A stretch of 64,000 bases of DNA, taken from positions 75,159,718 through 75,223,717 of the forward strand of contig NC_061862.1 in assembly GCF_907164915.1 (NCBI RefSeq), written 5' to 3'. Each line of letters begins with the position of its first letter. Position 1 is the first letter of the stretch. Origin of the DNA: Impatiens glandulifera. Taxonomy: Eukaryota > Streptophyta > Magnoliopsida > Ericales > Balsaminaceae. The notes under the pieces are model-generated. The model saw only the letters and a list, made by a program, of their open reading frames with translations. It ran no database searches and was not told the origin of the DNA. The translations under genes and the position numbers were made by a program. This document shows, piece after piece, positions 42,036-54,769 of the stretch.

Positions 42036-45000
42036 AAGTAATGCAAAACATGTAATAACATGTGTATAAATGCGTAACAGCATGCCCCTTTGAGTGTCTT
42101 ACAAAATATATATTTAAAGGAAAAAACTTTGAGTGACTCAATTATCTCCATACTTTAATATCCATAACATACATATATCTTCAATCTAGTTTAAGCGAAA
42201 ATAATTCTAACTAAAATATTTGATTTCTCAATTTTGAATCATCCTCGTTAAACATATCTTATCAATGATTGTGATTTCTGTTAGTTTATTTTAACTATAT
42301 AGATATTAATATCATTTTTTTAATAAAATCAAATTATAATAATAATAATAATGGGTCTTTTATTAAAAATAATAATAGTTCTATTATTAAAATTAATAAA
42401 TATTTAATTGGTTAGGTTTATCTTCTTTATTTTAATTTGTACGAAAGCGTTTTTATAAATATCACAATCAATTTTTTAAATGTTGAAAACTAGCCAACCC
42501 CACCATTATAATTTGGTCTTTAAAACCATTTGCATATTATGTAAGCACTTATCTTAAAAAACTATAATAATAATAATAATTACTTACTAAAATTTAAAAT
42601 AAAGTAATTTAATCAAACTGTCATTAGTACTTTTTTCACTTTATAATAAAAAAGTGAAAATACATTATTTTATTAAATTGACATAAACTTTTACTTCCTT
42701 TTTAATATAATTTTTTTTTTCAAATATATACATTTTATATAAAAAAAACTAACTATCAATTTTTTTTCAAAAAAATCATCTATAAATTGGTTAAATACTC
42801 TTTTTTCATTTACTTTTTTATTTATGAAAATTCATGTGATTCAATCACATTTTTTATATCCAATATAAATAAAATACTTTCATTTATTATTTTAATAATT
42901 TTGAAAATAATTATCATGATGATTGTCACTAAACATAAAATTACAACAAGTCAAATTAATTTCTCATTTAAAACAACTCCCCTTCTCAATATATGTATTA
43001 TATCATTCCATTTTCAATTGATTTTGAAATATATGTTGATATGGAAAGTATTGTTTCTTTATTATGAAAATTAAAATTTATAAGTCAAGGTCATGAATTT
43101 GAAGAATTGAAATAGGTAATTAATAAATAAGGTAATTGTTTTTTAATATGTTAAAAATCATCAAACTTATATGGTAATGTGGTTTTAAGTATTATCTTAC
43201 TTATATAATTAAGTTTTAAATATATTTTTATATATTATTTTGTTTTAAATTAATACTTATATACACTTATGTTGTTTGAAATTATTTTTTATTACATTTA
43301 TTTTTGTTTGAATTTACACCATAAATATCTAAAATCATTTAAAATATTATAAATATGATAATTTGTGTTTAAAATAGGCACAAATTCCTCTTATGAGTGG
43401 TATATCTATTTTATTTTTCTAAATTCAATTGATGGCAAATATTCATTTTCGTCTTGAGATTATTTCTACAACTCAATTCTCAAATGACGACGCACCTATT
43501 ATGTTTCATTTTCAGGCAGCGATGTTACAGAATAAGGCGACGACAGAGTTTTTACTCATTCGTCTCATCAATATTTAAATATTGTGTGTTTGTGTTGTGT
43601 CCCTAAAATCATCTAAACGATAAAAATATTGATATTGAAAGAGAGAAAGATTTACGGTAGTTATATAGTTAAAATGTAATATTATGATAAACATTACGAT
43701 ATCTAAAATATGATAATATCGTAATACAAAATCCGTAATATTGTTGAATCGGCTAGCTATAAATGACTTATACCAAAATTGTGACTATCCTCTTAGTGAG
43801 AATGAATTGGGAGTGAGAATTAATATAATTTTATTTGAAGACGAATTCAGTTCATTAGATAAAATAAGTTCGGATCTAAATTTAAGAAACACAACTTAGT
43901 TGGAATCTTTGACGATCGATGGTTTGGAATTAGTTATCAAGTGTGTTCAAATTTCGACTATAAAATAAAAAGTTGTTATATATTCTGAGTTATGTTCTTC
44001 ATTTTGTATTATTTAAAAATTCAAACTACTTCAAACAAAAATAAATGTAATAAAGAGTAATTTTAAATAAAAATAAATGCACAATGATCAATTTTAATAA
44101 AAATAAATGTACGAGAATTAATTTAAAATAAGATAATGTATATAAAGATATTTAAAACTTAATTGAATTTATAAAAAGTGTGATACATTTAACCATTTTT
44201 TTATATTTTTATTTAATGTTGGAAGTTGACGTGATTCTTTATATTTTTTTAAAAAAAATTCCTCTGATTCCTAAAAATAAATACTTAATGTTATTTTTTA
44301 TTATTATTTATCATTTTCTCTTTTCTTTTTTTCTCTTTTAATTTCACTATAACTCTAATTTTGAGATTTCTCTCTATCACTGAATTCTTGAACACAAAAT
44401 TTGTAAGTTATGTAATATTCAAAGCTTCTAAAATCTTAAGCTTAATGATTTGAAAGATATAAAAATTTAAGAGAAGAATTTAATAAAAGATCAAATTTAG
44501 TTGTATAAATAAAAATTTAAATATTATATAAAATGAGAAATAGTTGAGACTTGAGAGTTACTTATTTATATATCTCAATTGAAATATAACATCAATTTTA
44601 ATCCAAATATGTTAAAAATAAATTGTAGACCTAAGCATGTAGCTTCATCTTACAATCATGGTTCTTTTTAAATTTGAAGAACTAAGACTATCATCATATT
44701 ACGGTAATAAATGTCACTTTAATTTCAAATAATTTTAATAAGAATGTTCTCATTTTAACTGTTAATATAGATAATCAATTAGATTTCAATGATGAATATC
44801 ATTATAAAGTACAAATAAAAAGTTATAATATGGTTTGTGAATATATGTGTAATTAGTCATTTTACAATAATTACAGTTGACTATTAATAATTTGGTAAAG
44901 CACTTCCATGCAATGGCTAAAGTAATGTGGGCACTAAGCCTAGTTTGATTATTAAAATTAACATGAAAAATGGTTCCTTATAAGGATGAAAGCAAACCAA

Positions 45001-45650
45001 CATTTCAAACTAGTCTAATTAGACTATCAAAATGTGAAAGTATAAGGTGTTGATATAATACATGTAACATAGTTGAATATATAAATATATAAAAGAAACA
45101 ATTAGTTATTTTTACTGTCTTCTTCTAATAATTCAAACATTATTCAATTCTTTTCTGTCTATCAAATCCCTCAATTAATTAATAAAAATATTAAAATAAT
45201 ATTTATTTTAAATTTTTATTTTTTATTTTATTTATATACATTAATATTTTTTTTTACTAAAAATAATCATCATTTCTTTACAAACATCAACAATCATTTT
45301 TTTCCCTCTATTTAATTATTTAAATAACTCAATCATATTTGAAGGAGTTCTTGTAATTTGTACTCAAAATTAATTGCAATTAAAATGTATATTAATATTG
45401 TGATGAATTTTGTTTATTTTTATTTTAAATAACATTTATAATATTTAACATTTTCAGTATTAACTTATTTTTATGTATTTCAAATAATTACTATTTATTA
45501 ATTAATAATAAATATAGACTTATTTTAAGGTCTATATTTAATAGAAAATATATTTAAAATTATTATTATAAATAGGCATATTATAGACACATTTTAATTT
45601 ATTCAATAAATCAAGTAAGCACTAACCAAGGTTAATCAACTTAAATTTAT

Positions 45651-45654
<4 letters not shown>

Positions 45655-45723
<69 letters not shown>
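45655..45723. repeat. (TA)n microsatellite, long
   Basis: About 34 uninterrupted TA units, the longest simple repeat in the window. Confidence 0.95.
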
Positions 45724-45725
<2 letters not shown>

Positions 45726-46097
45726 CTTTTATTTCAATTTAAGTTATTTTAATGATAAATAAATTTATAATTTTTAAATAAAAATTTTAACATTTATAAA
45801 TAAATGTTACGGATCCTCTGTTTTCTTTGAAAAAAAACGGTCGTATTTTAATATATATATATATAGGGTCGGTCCTATGCAAATTTAAATTTTTGGGGCC
45901 CTAAAATAATAAAAAATAATAATTTTAATTAATAAAATAAATTATAAATAATTAATATTAAAGAAGAAAAAATAATATTAATAATATAATATTATTAAAT
46001 ATAAAAAAATGGACGTATTAAAGTTGCTTTTATCCAGGCAGCCATATATATATTTACCAAACAGTTTAATTTGAATCAATCTAAGACATTATTCTAT

Positions 46098-46300
46098 AAT
46101 ATTTTTATATCATTTAATTATCTATCTAAAATATTAAAATATCATAAACTTATAATATTTTTTTATAAGCATTTTAATATAAAAATAATAATAATAAACT
46201 TACTTTTTACATCACTTAATTATCTATCTAAAATATTAAAATATTATAAACTTATAATATTTTTTTATTATCATTTTTTATATATAATAATAATAAATCT
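46098..46300. repeat. Two-copy tandem repeat, about 100-bp period
   Basis: TAATTATCTATCTAAAATATTAAAATAT followed by ATAAACTTATAATATTTTTTTAT occurs twice, each time followed by an ATAATAATAATAAA tail. Confidence 0.75.
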
Positions 46301-47777
46301 ACTTTTTTAGGTTTTATTCAAATAACAGCTAATCTAAGTCAAATATACTTAAAACTTTTCTATTGCTGACTCTCACATGGAAGGTAACGTACGTAATCAC
46401 TTCAGATTTATTCACAAAATCCGCAGTAAATTCAGGCAAAATAAGATTAAACTTAATTTGTATATCATAATTAGACAGACTATCAACTTTTATTAACCTA
46501 AACTTCAATTTACAAAACATTATTATGGTTATAAAAAATACATTTTCAACCTTTTTATTCATAATTATAATTACTTAAAGTTAGACTAGCTATTTGTTTC
46601 TAAAGATTTTTATAATTTTATTTGTGAAACTTTTCAAAATTAAAGTTAAAATAATATAAGACAATAATATTTAATTTCAAATCCATTTTATGAATCAAGA
46701 TTCATCTAGATAATAATTAAATGAAATCATGTTACTTAATCAGGATAAGTATGTTATTAAGACAATTTCTTTTTAAATTTAATTATTTATCTTATTGCTC
46801 TAATTTCATCAATCAAATTATTAATAAAATAGCAATGATTTTTATTTTTACTACTATTCACACAATTATCATGTTAGATTGGAGAAATGTTCATTTTATA
46901 AATAATATTTTATTTATAAAATAACTATTTTTAACTAAAAATATTGAAAATGGGAAATTAAATATTTATTATTTTCTCCCATTAAGACTAATCAATACAA
47001 AATATCTGTCACATAACATAATGTATAAAACTTTTACTATTATTAACCTAAATGTTGTCCTAACTCCACTTCTTAGGATTGATTTGGGAAATAAATAAAT
47101 AAATTATATTAATGTATTAAATTATATTATTAAATAATTTAATATGAAAACTAATAATCAATTAATAATAGATTTTCCTTGTTAATAATGAAATATCATT
47201 TGAGATATTTTTTTGGTATATTATATTGCTGTAGAAAAATCGTCGAAATTTTAAAATTTGAATGATGGTAGTATTTTGATTTGTATAATTTATAATACAA
47301 TTATTATAACATTTTTTTAGATTCGTTCAGAATTGATAATGTAGTCAGTCGGTAATTAATCGTTTTTCTCAAGTATTTACGAGCTTAATAATTTATTAAG
47401 TATCATTTTTTATTTTTTCAATAATGTTATTTTTTTGGTTCGGTTTAAAAGATTTTTATTTTTAATATACATGAATCCTCTATAAAAAAAAATATATAAA
47501 ATAAAAAAATAAATTATACGAAATTGTATATTTTGTCTAATATATATTATTTGTATTAAATTTAAATGTTAATGTGTTTCAAAATTCAAATAAATACTCT
47601 CTCATTTTAAGAAACCTATAATTACTAAATTTAAAACATAAGAGAGTTGATTTATTATAACTAATATAATATTAAAAATAAAATAAAATAAAATAAACCT
47701 GTTTCTAAATTGATTATAGATTAAAGGCCCTAGCTAAAATTCTTCTACACCCCCACAAACGGCGGCCTCTGTCTGTC

Positions 47778-47798
47778 TTTCTCTCTCTCTCTCTCCTC
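47778..47798. repeat. (CT)n microsatellite in the probable 5' leader
   Basis: A TTTCTCTCTCTCTCTCTCC run about 360 bp before the transporter ATG, in a locally GC-richer stretch (47740-47930) that fits a transcribed leader. Confidence 0.7.
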
Positions 47799-48155
47799 CA
47801 TCTCCGGCCACCGGAAAATCTTCTCCGGGAATCGTATAATTTTGTCGCAACTGCTGCTTCCAGTAGAATCTGAAAAGAGCAAGAACCTTTCTTCAACCTT
47901 CCACAATCAACAATTTTCATTATCTCTCTTTAAAAAAAGTGGAAATCTTCCTTATTTCATCTTCCTCGATGACGGTGAAAGATAAATATTCATGGGTTTA
48001 TTATATATCTTACTAACGTGATCTCCCCGGCATCTATCGTTCCTTTCCCATTAAGTTCAATTCACAAACCCCAGCCTCTATGGTCAACATGCAGATGTTC
48101 AACATTCCCAAATAATAAATTTCTGTAGCCATTAATGTTCATTTACTGATACAAG

Positions 48156-49948
48156 ATGAAGAACGAAGAACAAGCTCGATCCCTCTTTGGAATCTCTCTC
48201 ACTGATAAACCCGTTTGGAAGCAATTTCTCATCTGTTCTTCTGGATTCTTCTTTGGTTATCTTGTTAATGGCGTCTGCGAGGTATCTATTTTACAGATCG
48301 TTTCTTTCTCGAGAGAAGATGAATGGGTTTTCTTGTTTTCATCAATTTTTCTCTGTTTTGTTCTTGAATTTCGTTTATTTACCCAAATGGGTTTCTGAAA
48401 ATTTTCAATTTCTGTAATGAACAATGATCAGTAACATGAACTGCTTGAGTTTTGATCTGCATGTTTGATAAATCTTGAATCTGCTTTGAGTTTGAGTTCA
48501 TACATGGAGTGAAGACTTTAAAAGTAATATTCTTCTTTAATTTTGATACAGGAATATGTATACAACAGGTTACATTTCAGGTAAACGAATCTAATTAATC
48601 TATCTGTTTATTTTCAATTTCAGATTTGATTTGAATTGAATTAACATTTCTTTGTTCTTGAAGCTATGGATGGTATTTCACATTTGTTCAAGGATGGGTT
48701 TATGTTGTATTGATCTATCTACAAGGCTTCACTACAAAGCAAATGGTGAATCCATGGAAGATGTATGTGAAGCTTTCTGCTGTTCTTATGGGTTCACATG
48801 GTCTTACTAAAGGATCTTTGGCTTTTCTGAATTACCCTGCTCAACTCATGTTCAAATCTACCAAGGTGAAAAATAACAGATCAAAAATTTGTGTAATTTT
48901 GTTTGTATTAGTTGTGGTTGGACTGATCTATTGAAATTGTCTTGTTTCAGGTTCTACCGGTTATGATTATGGGTGCATTCATTCCTGGTTTACGAAGGAA
49001 ATACCCGCCTCATGAATACATCTCAGCTGTACTCTTGGTTATCGGTTTGATCCTTTTCACTTTAGCTGATGCACAAACTTCGCCTAATTTTAGCATAATT
49101 GGTGTTGTTATGGTTTCTGGTGCTCTAATTATGGATTCCTTCCTTGGTAATTTTCAAGAAGCCATTTTTACCATGAACCCCGAAACAACACAGGTTGGTT
49201 CATTTCCTTTTGACGCGATTTAAGGTTATTCAAGAGCTTTTGTCTTGTTTTTATTCGGTTTTTCTTGTTACATAGATGGAGATGCTCTTTTGCTCGACTA
49301 TAGTCGGAATGCCATTCTTGATCCCACCCATGATTCTTACGGGAGAATTATTTAAAGCTTGGAATTCATGTTATCAGGTTACTATAACAGTTTCTGAACC
49401 AAATGAGAAACTGTCAATAAATTTGTTAAAAATTTTAATTTGTTCGTGCAGCATCCTTATGTATACGGGGTGTTGGTGTTTGAAGCAATGGCTACGTTTA
49501 TTGGTCAAGTTTCCGTCCTTTCACTTATCGCGATTTTTGGCGCTGCAACCACTGCCATGGTGTGTTTCTATTTTCCAGTATTCAATCGTTGGTAAATTTC
49601 TATGTATACATATATAAAAACGATAACCCGCCAAAGTAGGTTGAGTGAAAAGGTTATCAAGTTCGATTTCCACTGAGAATTGATCATTTCTATTTCTTTG
49701 CGTAGGTGACCACTGCAAGGAAGGCGGTTACATTGCTACTTTCGTATATAATATTTACGAAACCATTAACAGAGCAACATGGAACGGGGCTTATACTTAT
49801 AGCAATGGGGATAGTACTCAAGCTTTTACCGGAAAACAAGACATCATCAAGAAGAGCTTCTCCTTCGGCACGGCCATTGGCGAGAATTGAGAACAAAGTT
49901 GAAAGAGAGGAGGAGGAAGAAGATGAAGAGAAGAGGGCCTTAGTTTGA
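48156..49948 (+). CDS. UTR2: UDP-galactose/UDP-glucose transporter 2-like (nucleotide-sugar transporter, SLC35B type)
   Basis: Seven GT-AG exons: 48156-48281, 48552-48580, 48664-48865, 48951-49193, 49276-49377, 49452-49559, 49706-49948. They total 1053 nt and encode 350 aa. The reading is near collinear with Arabidopsis UTR2-type transporters: [131 protein letters not shown]. About ten hydrophobic membrane spans are expected, with the KSTK..PVM and [11 protein letters not shown] motifs of the SLC35B/UAA family. It exchanges nucleotide sugar for UMP across the Golgi or ER membrane to feed galactosylation. The C terminus is unusual: a charged, Glu-rich tail ([14 protein letters not shown]) follows a Ser/Ala/Arg-rich linker. 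No frameshift was seen, so it is probably functional. The symbol is by family resemblance. Confidence 0.93.
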
Positions 49949-52574
49949 AAATAAAGAATGCATTATTGTATTGTCTTATTAAATATGTTATCTTTTCATT
50001 GTCATAAGTTTTATGTTGAACTATATATAGTATAAATGTTAAATTATTTGAAAGTTTTCTTGTCAATTTGTTATGTACTATGTAGAATGAAGTTGGTGAA
50101 AAGGGGGTTGATTTTGTTTTATTTAATTTTGTCAAATATCTTATTCAATGCTTCACGATATACCCCATAAGATAAGAATAAAGTTGGTGTGTGGGACATA
50201 TTTGGAATTCCTATAGGCAGAATTAGTTAAGACAGTGACTATAATAGTTTTTTTACTAAATCATTCATCTCAATCGTTTGTGTTGATTACTATTCTTAAA
50301 AATATTTGTTCATTTTTTTTTTTTATAAAATAATGTCAAAAGGTAATATAGTCAATTGATTAAACCGTTATTTTTTTTATCATTTAAACCACCAACAGTC
50401 AATACAGAAATTATTTCCTCAGTTTATAATTAATTCAGTGAGTTTTTAATTAGTTTTTTTATTCTACTTACACCATATTATAGAGTAAGATAACCGGATC
50501 TCAAATTCATAATTAATGAGTTAAAGTTAAACTTAATATGTTGTTAATTGTAATCCAACCTTATACTAGAGTATTTATATATATATATATATATATTTTA
50601 AAAAAATATTTATATTTCTGGGCAACTATGATAAATTAAATAATGAATCCAAAGTAAATTTATTAATAAAAATATAACATTTAAAAAAGTAATAATGAGT
50701 CATACAAAATGTGCTGTAAATGTACAGGAGTTGGATGGAAACTTGCTGTAAATATGCTGTTTCTTTTTCTTTTTCTTTTCTTTTTAAGTCTTGGTATTGG
50801 ATTTGAGAAGTTTTGTTTTCCTTTAATTTTTTTTTACATTATGATTTTTTTTTTTTATAAAGTCTTTCTAAGGTTTCTAAGGTTCTGGAACAAATTTTAT
50901 AACTAATTAAATGCTAAATTGTATTTACGGGTTTATACATTTAATCTGTGAGATTAGTCATACTCAAATATAGAATCGGAACTTAGCCCAGTGTTCTAAA
51001 AAAAAAAAATAGTAAATCTCCATTAAACTCAACTAACTAGTAAATATTTAAAAAAATGGATATAAATTTGGTTTAAACTTTTAAATAAGTTACTAGGCCC
51101 ATTTAAGAGGGCATGTGTTTCATCTTATATTTGGGTTACAATTATTTGGTTTAGGGTTTTTTATGAATAACCAAAATTTTGGAAAAAATAATAAAGCTAA
51201 TAAAACTTACTTGTCACGTGAAATCCACACGCCGTTCTCTGAGGTCTGAAAATGACAATACAAAAAATATATATATGTAATATATATTTATATATATTTC
51301 AGAAAATTCATAAATAAAAAATCTAAGAGATAAGTTTAAGGATTGTCTTATAACCAATTAAAAATTAAAATCCCAAACTTAAATTTATTTATTTATGAAA
51401 TATATATAAATGTCTAGAACCACACTAACCTACTATCATATTTTTATATATTTTTTTATTTAAATACGACCTCAAAACAAGAAGAGACTAGAAATATTAG
51501 TTTTTATTTTTTATTTTTTTATCAATATAGGATATTATCAAAACAAGCATTTTGTGACAATTAATACACGAACAGCCATGTCATGATCAAGATATGTTGG
51601 GAAGTGTACCAAAATTTCATCTTTGTTTGATGTTATTAATTTAATATTCAATTTTTCATTAATTAATTTTTTAATTTTTTATTATTATTATTATTAACAT
51701 TTTAAAATATTCAATTTAATAAAATTTTATCATATATATATATATATATATGAATGTAACAATTTATTTTCAGTATACAAATCTATTTCAAAATTAAACG
51801 CAATCAAACAAGCCGTTACCAAATTTTGAGAAAATAAAGCATGTGCGCCACGTATCCAACGGATACTTACACCAGTTACATGCATTGCGCCACGTAAATC
51901 TCCTCTTTTGTTTTGGTTAGTCTCTCTCCTCTTTTCATTATAAATATGTTTTGATAATTTTTTTTATTTATTTTTTATTCTTATATAATAAAAAAATATT
52001 AATTGTTTTTTTTTGGTAAAACAAATTATCAAACACATCTAATATTAATTATTTGAATTAAGTTAAATGCTATCAAACTAATATTAACATTAACCTAAAT
52101 CTAACCAACCCATTATTTTTATTTTAATTACTTAACTTAGTTTTTTTTATTCTCATTAATTTATAAAAATGGCAATTCACCTGTTCTTTTTTCTTAATTA
52201 AAAATATTTTACTTTTTTATAATGAACTCAAATTTTACCTATTAGTACTTTCTTCATTCTAACATTAGTTAATTTTAATTTTTTTATTAGTTATAATTTT
52301 GTTTTATTTTGAATGTGTTTGGTGGTAGACTTAAACCTATTCAAATTTATATTATATTTCTTAAAAGAAAAAAAGTTTCAAACAGAAACTAGTTTTAAGT
52401 TTATAAATCATCTTCTAGTAGAATACTTGAAGATTTTTTTTTTCTTAGAAAGATAATTACCGACAAGAGTAAAAAAATTCAACTATAAGTCAACATGACA
52501 CACGCCTTATCCCTCCACCATTGGAATACTAGCTAGCTAAAACAATCAAACTTTCATTTTCTCCCTTTCAAGTG
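49949..52574. other. Intergenic region between the two transporter genes
   Basis: The 3' UTR and polyadenylation region of the upstream gene occupies roughly 49949-50160 (AATAAAG at 49970). The rest is AT-rich without genes. A G-box CACGTG lies at 51215-51220, and a direct repeat GCGCCACGTA (about 51846 and 51888) lies about 0.7 kb before the VIT-like gene. (TA)n runs occur near 50580 and 51735. Confidence 0.6.
51215..51220 (+). promoter_or_regulatory. G-box hexamer
   Basis: CACGTG, a perfect bHLH/bZIP core site, about 1.36 kb upstream of the VIT-like gene. Such a hexamer can occur by chance, so a role is only suggested. Confidence 0.3.
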
Positions 52575-53669
52575 ATGACCAAATCCAATGGTACCGCCGG
52601 CGCCGGCGCCGGAAACACCATCCGCGATTCACTACTTTGGCGAAAAGGAGACGAAGAATCTGGAAAGATCATTATACAAAAAGAAGAGAGACCAAAGGAA
52701 CCATGGAATGGTGCATTCGCTAAAAGCATTGTTTATGCTGGTCTTGATGCTATTCTCACTACCTTTGCTCTCATCTCTTCCATCACCGCCGGCAAACTCT
52801 CCTCCGGTAATCGATTCTTACTCAGTTCCCTTTTTTTTCTTCTTAATTAAAAAGTAGTAGTTTAGTTGGTTAAATGTTTTGTTGACTCGTATAGTTATTA
52901 GGGATCAAATTTGGTTGATGTTTATGATTTTGCGGCCGCCTAACTCTGCCTTACCTTATGTATGTATATATATATATAGTGGATGTGCTGGTGCTGGGGG
53001 TGGCGAATCTGGTGGCGGATGGAATATCAATGGGGTTTGGAGATTTCGTATCGAGTAGCACAGAAATGGATATGGAAAGGGAAGAAAGAAGAGTGGCTGA
53101 ATGGGATGTTACTTATAATTTCGCCCTTCAAAAAGATCAGCTCCTCCATTCTTACATCTCTAGAGACATGGACGCAGCCGATGCCGACACCGTAACTAGA
53201 CTCTATCTATCTATCTATCTATTATATTATTGATGGGTTTTTGTGTTTATTAATTAATTCTTGTTCTTGTTTTGATTAGGTGGTGAATATATTTTCAAAG
53301 TACAAGGATATTTTCATAGAAGAAAAAATGGGTGCTATGAAATGGATATTACCGGATGATAAGGCAAGGAAGCCATGGAAGAATGGGATGGTTACTTTTA
53401 GTGCTTTTATTGTGTTTGGGAGTGCACCTCTTCTTTCTTTTATTGTACTTCTTCCGTTTAATCAAGAGAAGAGTGAGTCTATGAAGTTTATCGGTGCTGC
53501 TATTATGTCGGCTATGGCACTAGCCTTATTGGGTGCATCGAAAGCTTGGATTGCGGGCAGGGGTTATGTGGGTTCGGTCTTTGTTACGTTGCTAAATGGT
53601 GTAGTAGCGGCTAGTGCGGCTTATACAATTGGATGGTTGCTTCACCATGTTGCAGGGTTGAATGATTGA
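52575..53669 (+). CDS. VIT/CCC1-family membrane transporter (putative iron/manganese transporter)
   Basis: Three exons, 52575-52806, 52980-53191 and 53280-53669, join in frame with GT-AG borders: 834 nt, 277 aa. The layout is that of the VIT1/CCC1 superfamily with five membrane spans. TM1 SIVYAGLDAILTTFALISS (54-75) has the conserved Asp and FAL. TM2 VLVLGVANLVADGISMGFGD (80-100) leads into a cytosolic acidic region (EREERRVAEWDV, DMDAADADT, EEKMG; about 104-165) equivalent to the metal-binding helices. TM3 (185-210), TM4 (220-243) and TM5 (246-272) follow. The ADGISMG motif is the ADGFSM form of microbial CCC1 proteins, whereas plant VIT1 has Glu at the TM2 site. The N terminus has a short Gly/Ala run (TAGAGAG). 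The substrate is inferred from family only: divalent iron or manganese export into vacuole or ER-derived compartments. ATG 52575 is chosen because it starts the open exon; polyadenylation follows after 53800. Confidence 0.85.
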
Positions 53670-54214
53670 TGGTTTTAGATCAGTTGGATTTTGATTTGGT
53701 TTTGGTTTTGGTTTATTTGGGAATGTTTTTGTTTTTGTTTTGAATTGTACAACTTTGTTTGGGTTTAATGGATCGATCGGTCTTGTTTTGTTTAATAAAC
53801 AATATTAGGTATTTCCAGAAGAGTTGTGTTCTTTTGTTGTTTTAAAAAATAAAATTGAAGGTCGTGTGGACACCACACCACACGCATTTAAGCTTAGACG
53901 TGATGTTCTGGATTGAGAGTAAGTGGGGACCAAGAAGAAGAAGAGTAAGCACTTGAATCCTCCATTGATGAAGAGATGATTATTAAATTGTATAAGACCA
54001 CAATTTCTTCACATGTTTCTTTTAAATTTATTATATGTTTGTTTGTATGTATGATGTCGAAATTATTAAAATATATTTTTAATTTTATATTCACCCATAT
54101 ACATATATATATATATATATTAATATTTGAGGTGTTCTACTTTTTAGAAGTAAGAAATGAAACTAGGAAATTGAGAATTGACTTGGCTAGGGATTAAATT
54201 AGGTTAAACCCTTA
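53670..54214. other. 3' flank of the VIT-like gene
   Basis: 3' UTR-like TTTTGGTTTTGG-rich sequence (53690-53760) and AATAAA-type signals near 53790-53800 (TTTAATAAACAAT). Then AT-rich sequence up to the copia target site. No further gene. Confidence 0.6.
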
Positions 54215-54219
54215 TAGTG
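54215..54219. repeat. Target-site duplication, left (copia)
   Basis: TAGTG directly before the 5' LTR. The same TAGTG follows the 3' LTR at 59271-59275. Confidence 0.85.
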
Positions 54220-54734
54220 TGTTGGATTGTCTGACCCATAATAATATATATTATAATTATATATTATATTATAATGATATATTTTATATTATAATATAGT
54301 CTGAATTTTAGTCAAAGTCACAACACACAAGTTTGAGGGTGGGGAAAGCAAGATGAAAGCATTCGTTACTAAAAAAAACTATATTTTTTCAACTATTTTT
54401 ACTTTTCTTTTTAGACAGTTCTTAAAGTTTTATACAATCTTTTATCAACTATTTTTACTTTTCTTTTTAGACAGTTCTTAAAGTTTTATACAATCTTTTA
54501 GATTGTAAGCATTATTTTGTAAAACTTAATATTACACATTATAAACGATATTATAGTGGATGATTTAAGTAGTCTAAGGGTCTTGTGGTTTTTTATTCTT
54601 GTTGAAGGGTTTTCCACGCTAAAGCTGTGTCTCTTTCCTTTTTTGTCTACTTGGTTGAATGAATATTAAAAGTTTATAAACAAAACACTAAAACTAAAAG
54701 GAATCCTCTTCACATTAGGTTCTTTTTATGAACA
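54220..54734 (+). repeat. 5' LTR of the copia element
   Basis: Begins TGTTGGATTGTC and ends TTTTTATGAACA. The second half aligns with the 3' LTR (TTTTCCACGCTAAAGCT, CTTGGTTGAATGAATATT, AAAACACTAAAACTAAAAG). An extra tandem duplication of about 55 bp (54389-54498, TTTTTAGACAGTTCTTAAAG twice) is absent from the 3' LTR. Confidence 0.88.
54389..54498 (+). repeat. Tandem duplication within the 5' LTR
   Basis: A 55-bp unit containing CTTTTCTTTTTAGACAGTTC and AAAGTTTTATACAATCTTTT occurs twice in a row. The 3' LTR has one related copy (TCTAGATAGTTTTTAAAGG). Confidence 0.85.
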
Positions 54735-54748
54735 AGGTATTAGAGCGG
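54735..54748 (+). other. Primer-binding site remnant
   Basis: AGGTATTAGAGCGG resembles the TGGTATCAGAGC initiator-Met primer site common in plant copia elements, with two changes. Confidence 0.6.
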
Positions 54749-54769
54749 GTTGTAGATCTGTTTATATTA

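Larger units (their letters stand above)
41640..47700. other. Long AT-rich gene-free spacer
   Basis: Six kilobases with no supported exon. It contains (TA)n runs, a tandem repeat at 46095-46300 and a possible transposon end near 45862 (GGGTCGGTCCTATGC, GGGGCCCTAAAATAAT). Short frames such as 42787-43074 are hydrophobic artefacts of T-rich sequence. Confidence 0.6.

Noticed and set aside
42787..43074. 95-codon hydrophobic frame
   Set aside because: T-rich codons in AT-rich spacer; no signal or family match.
47714..47920. Minus-strand 68-codon frame with Arg-rich text
   Set aside because: Lies opposite the probable 5' leader with the CT repeat; no homology pattern.
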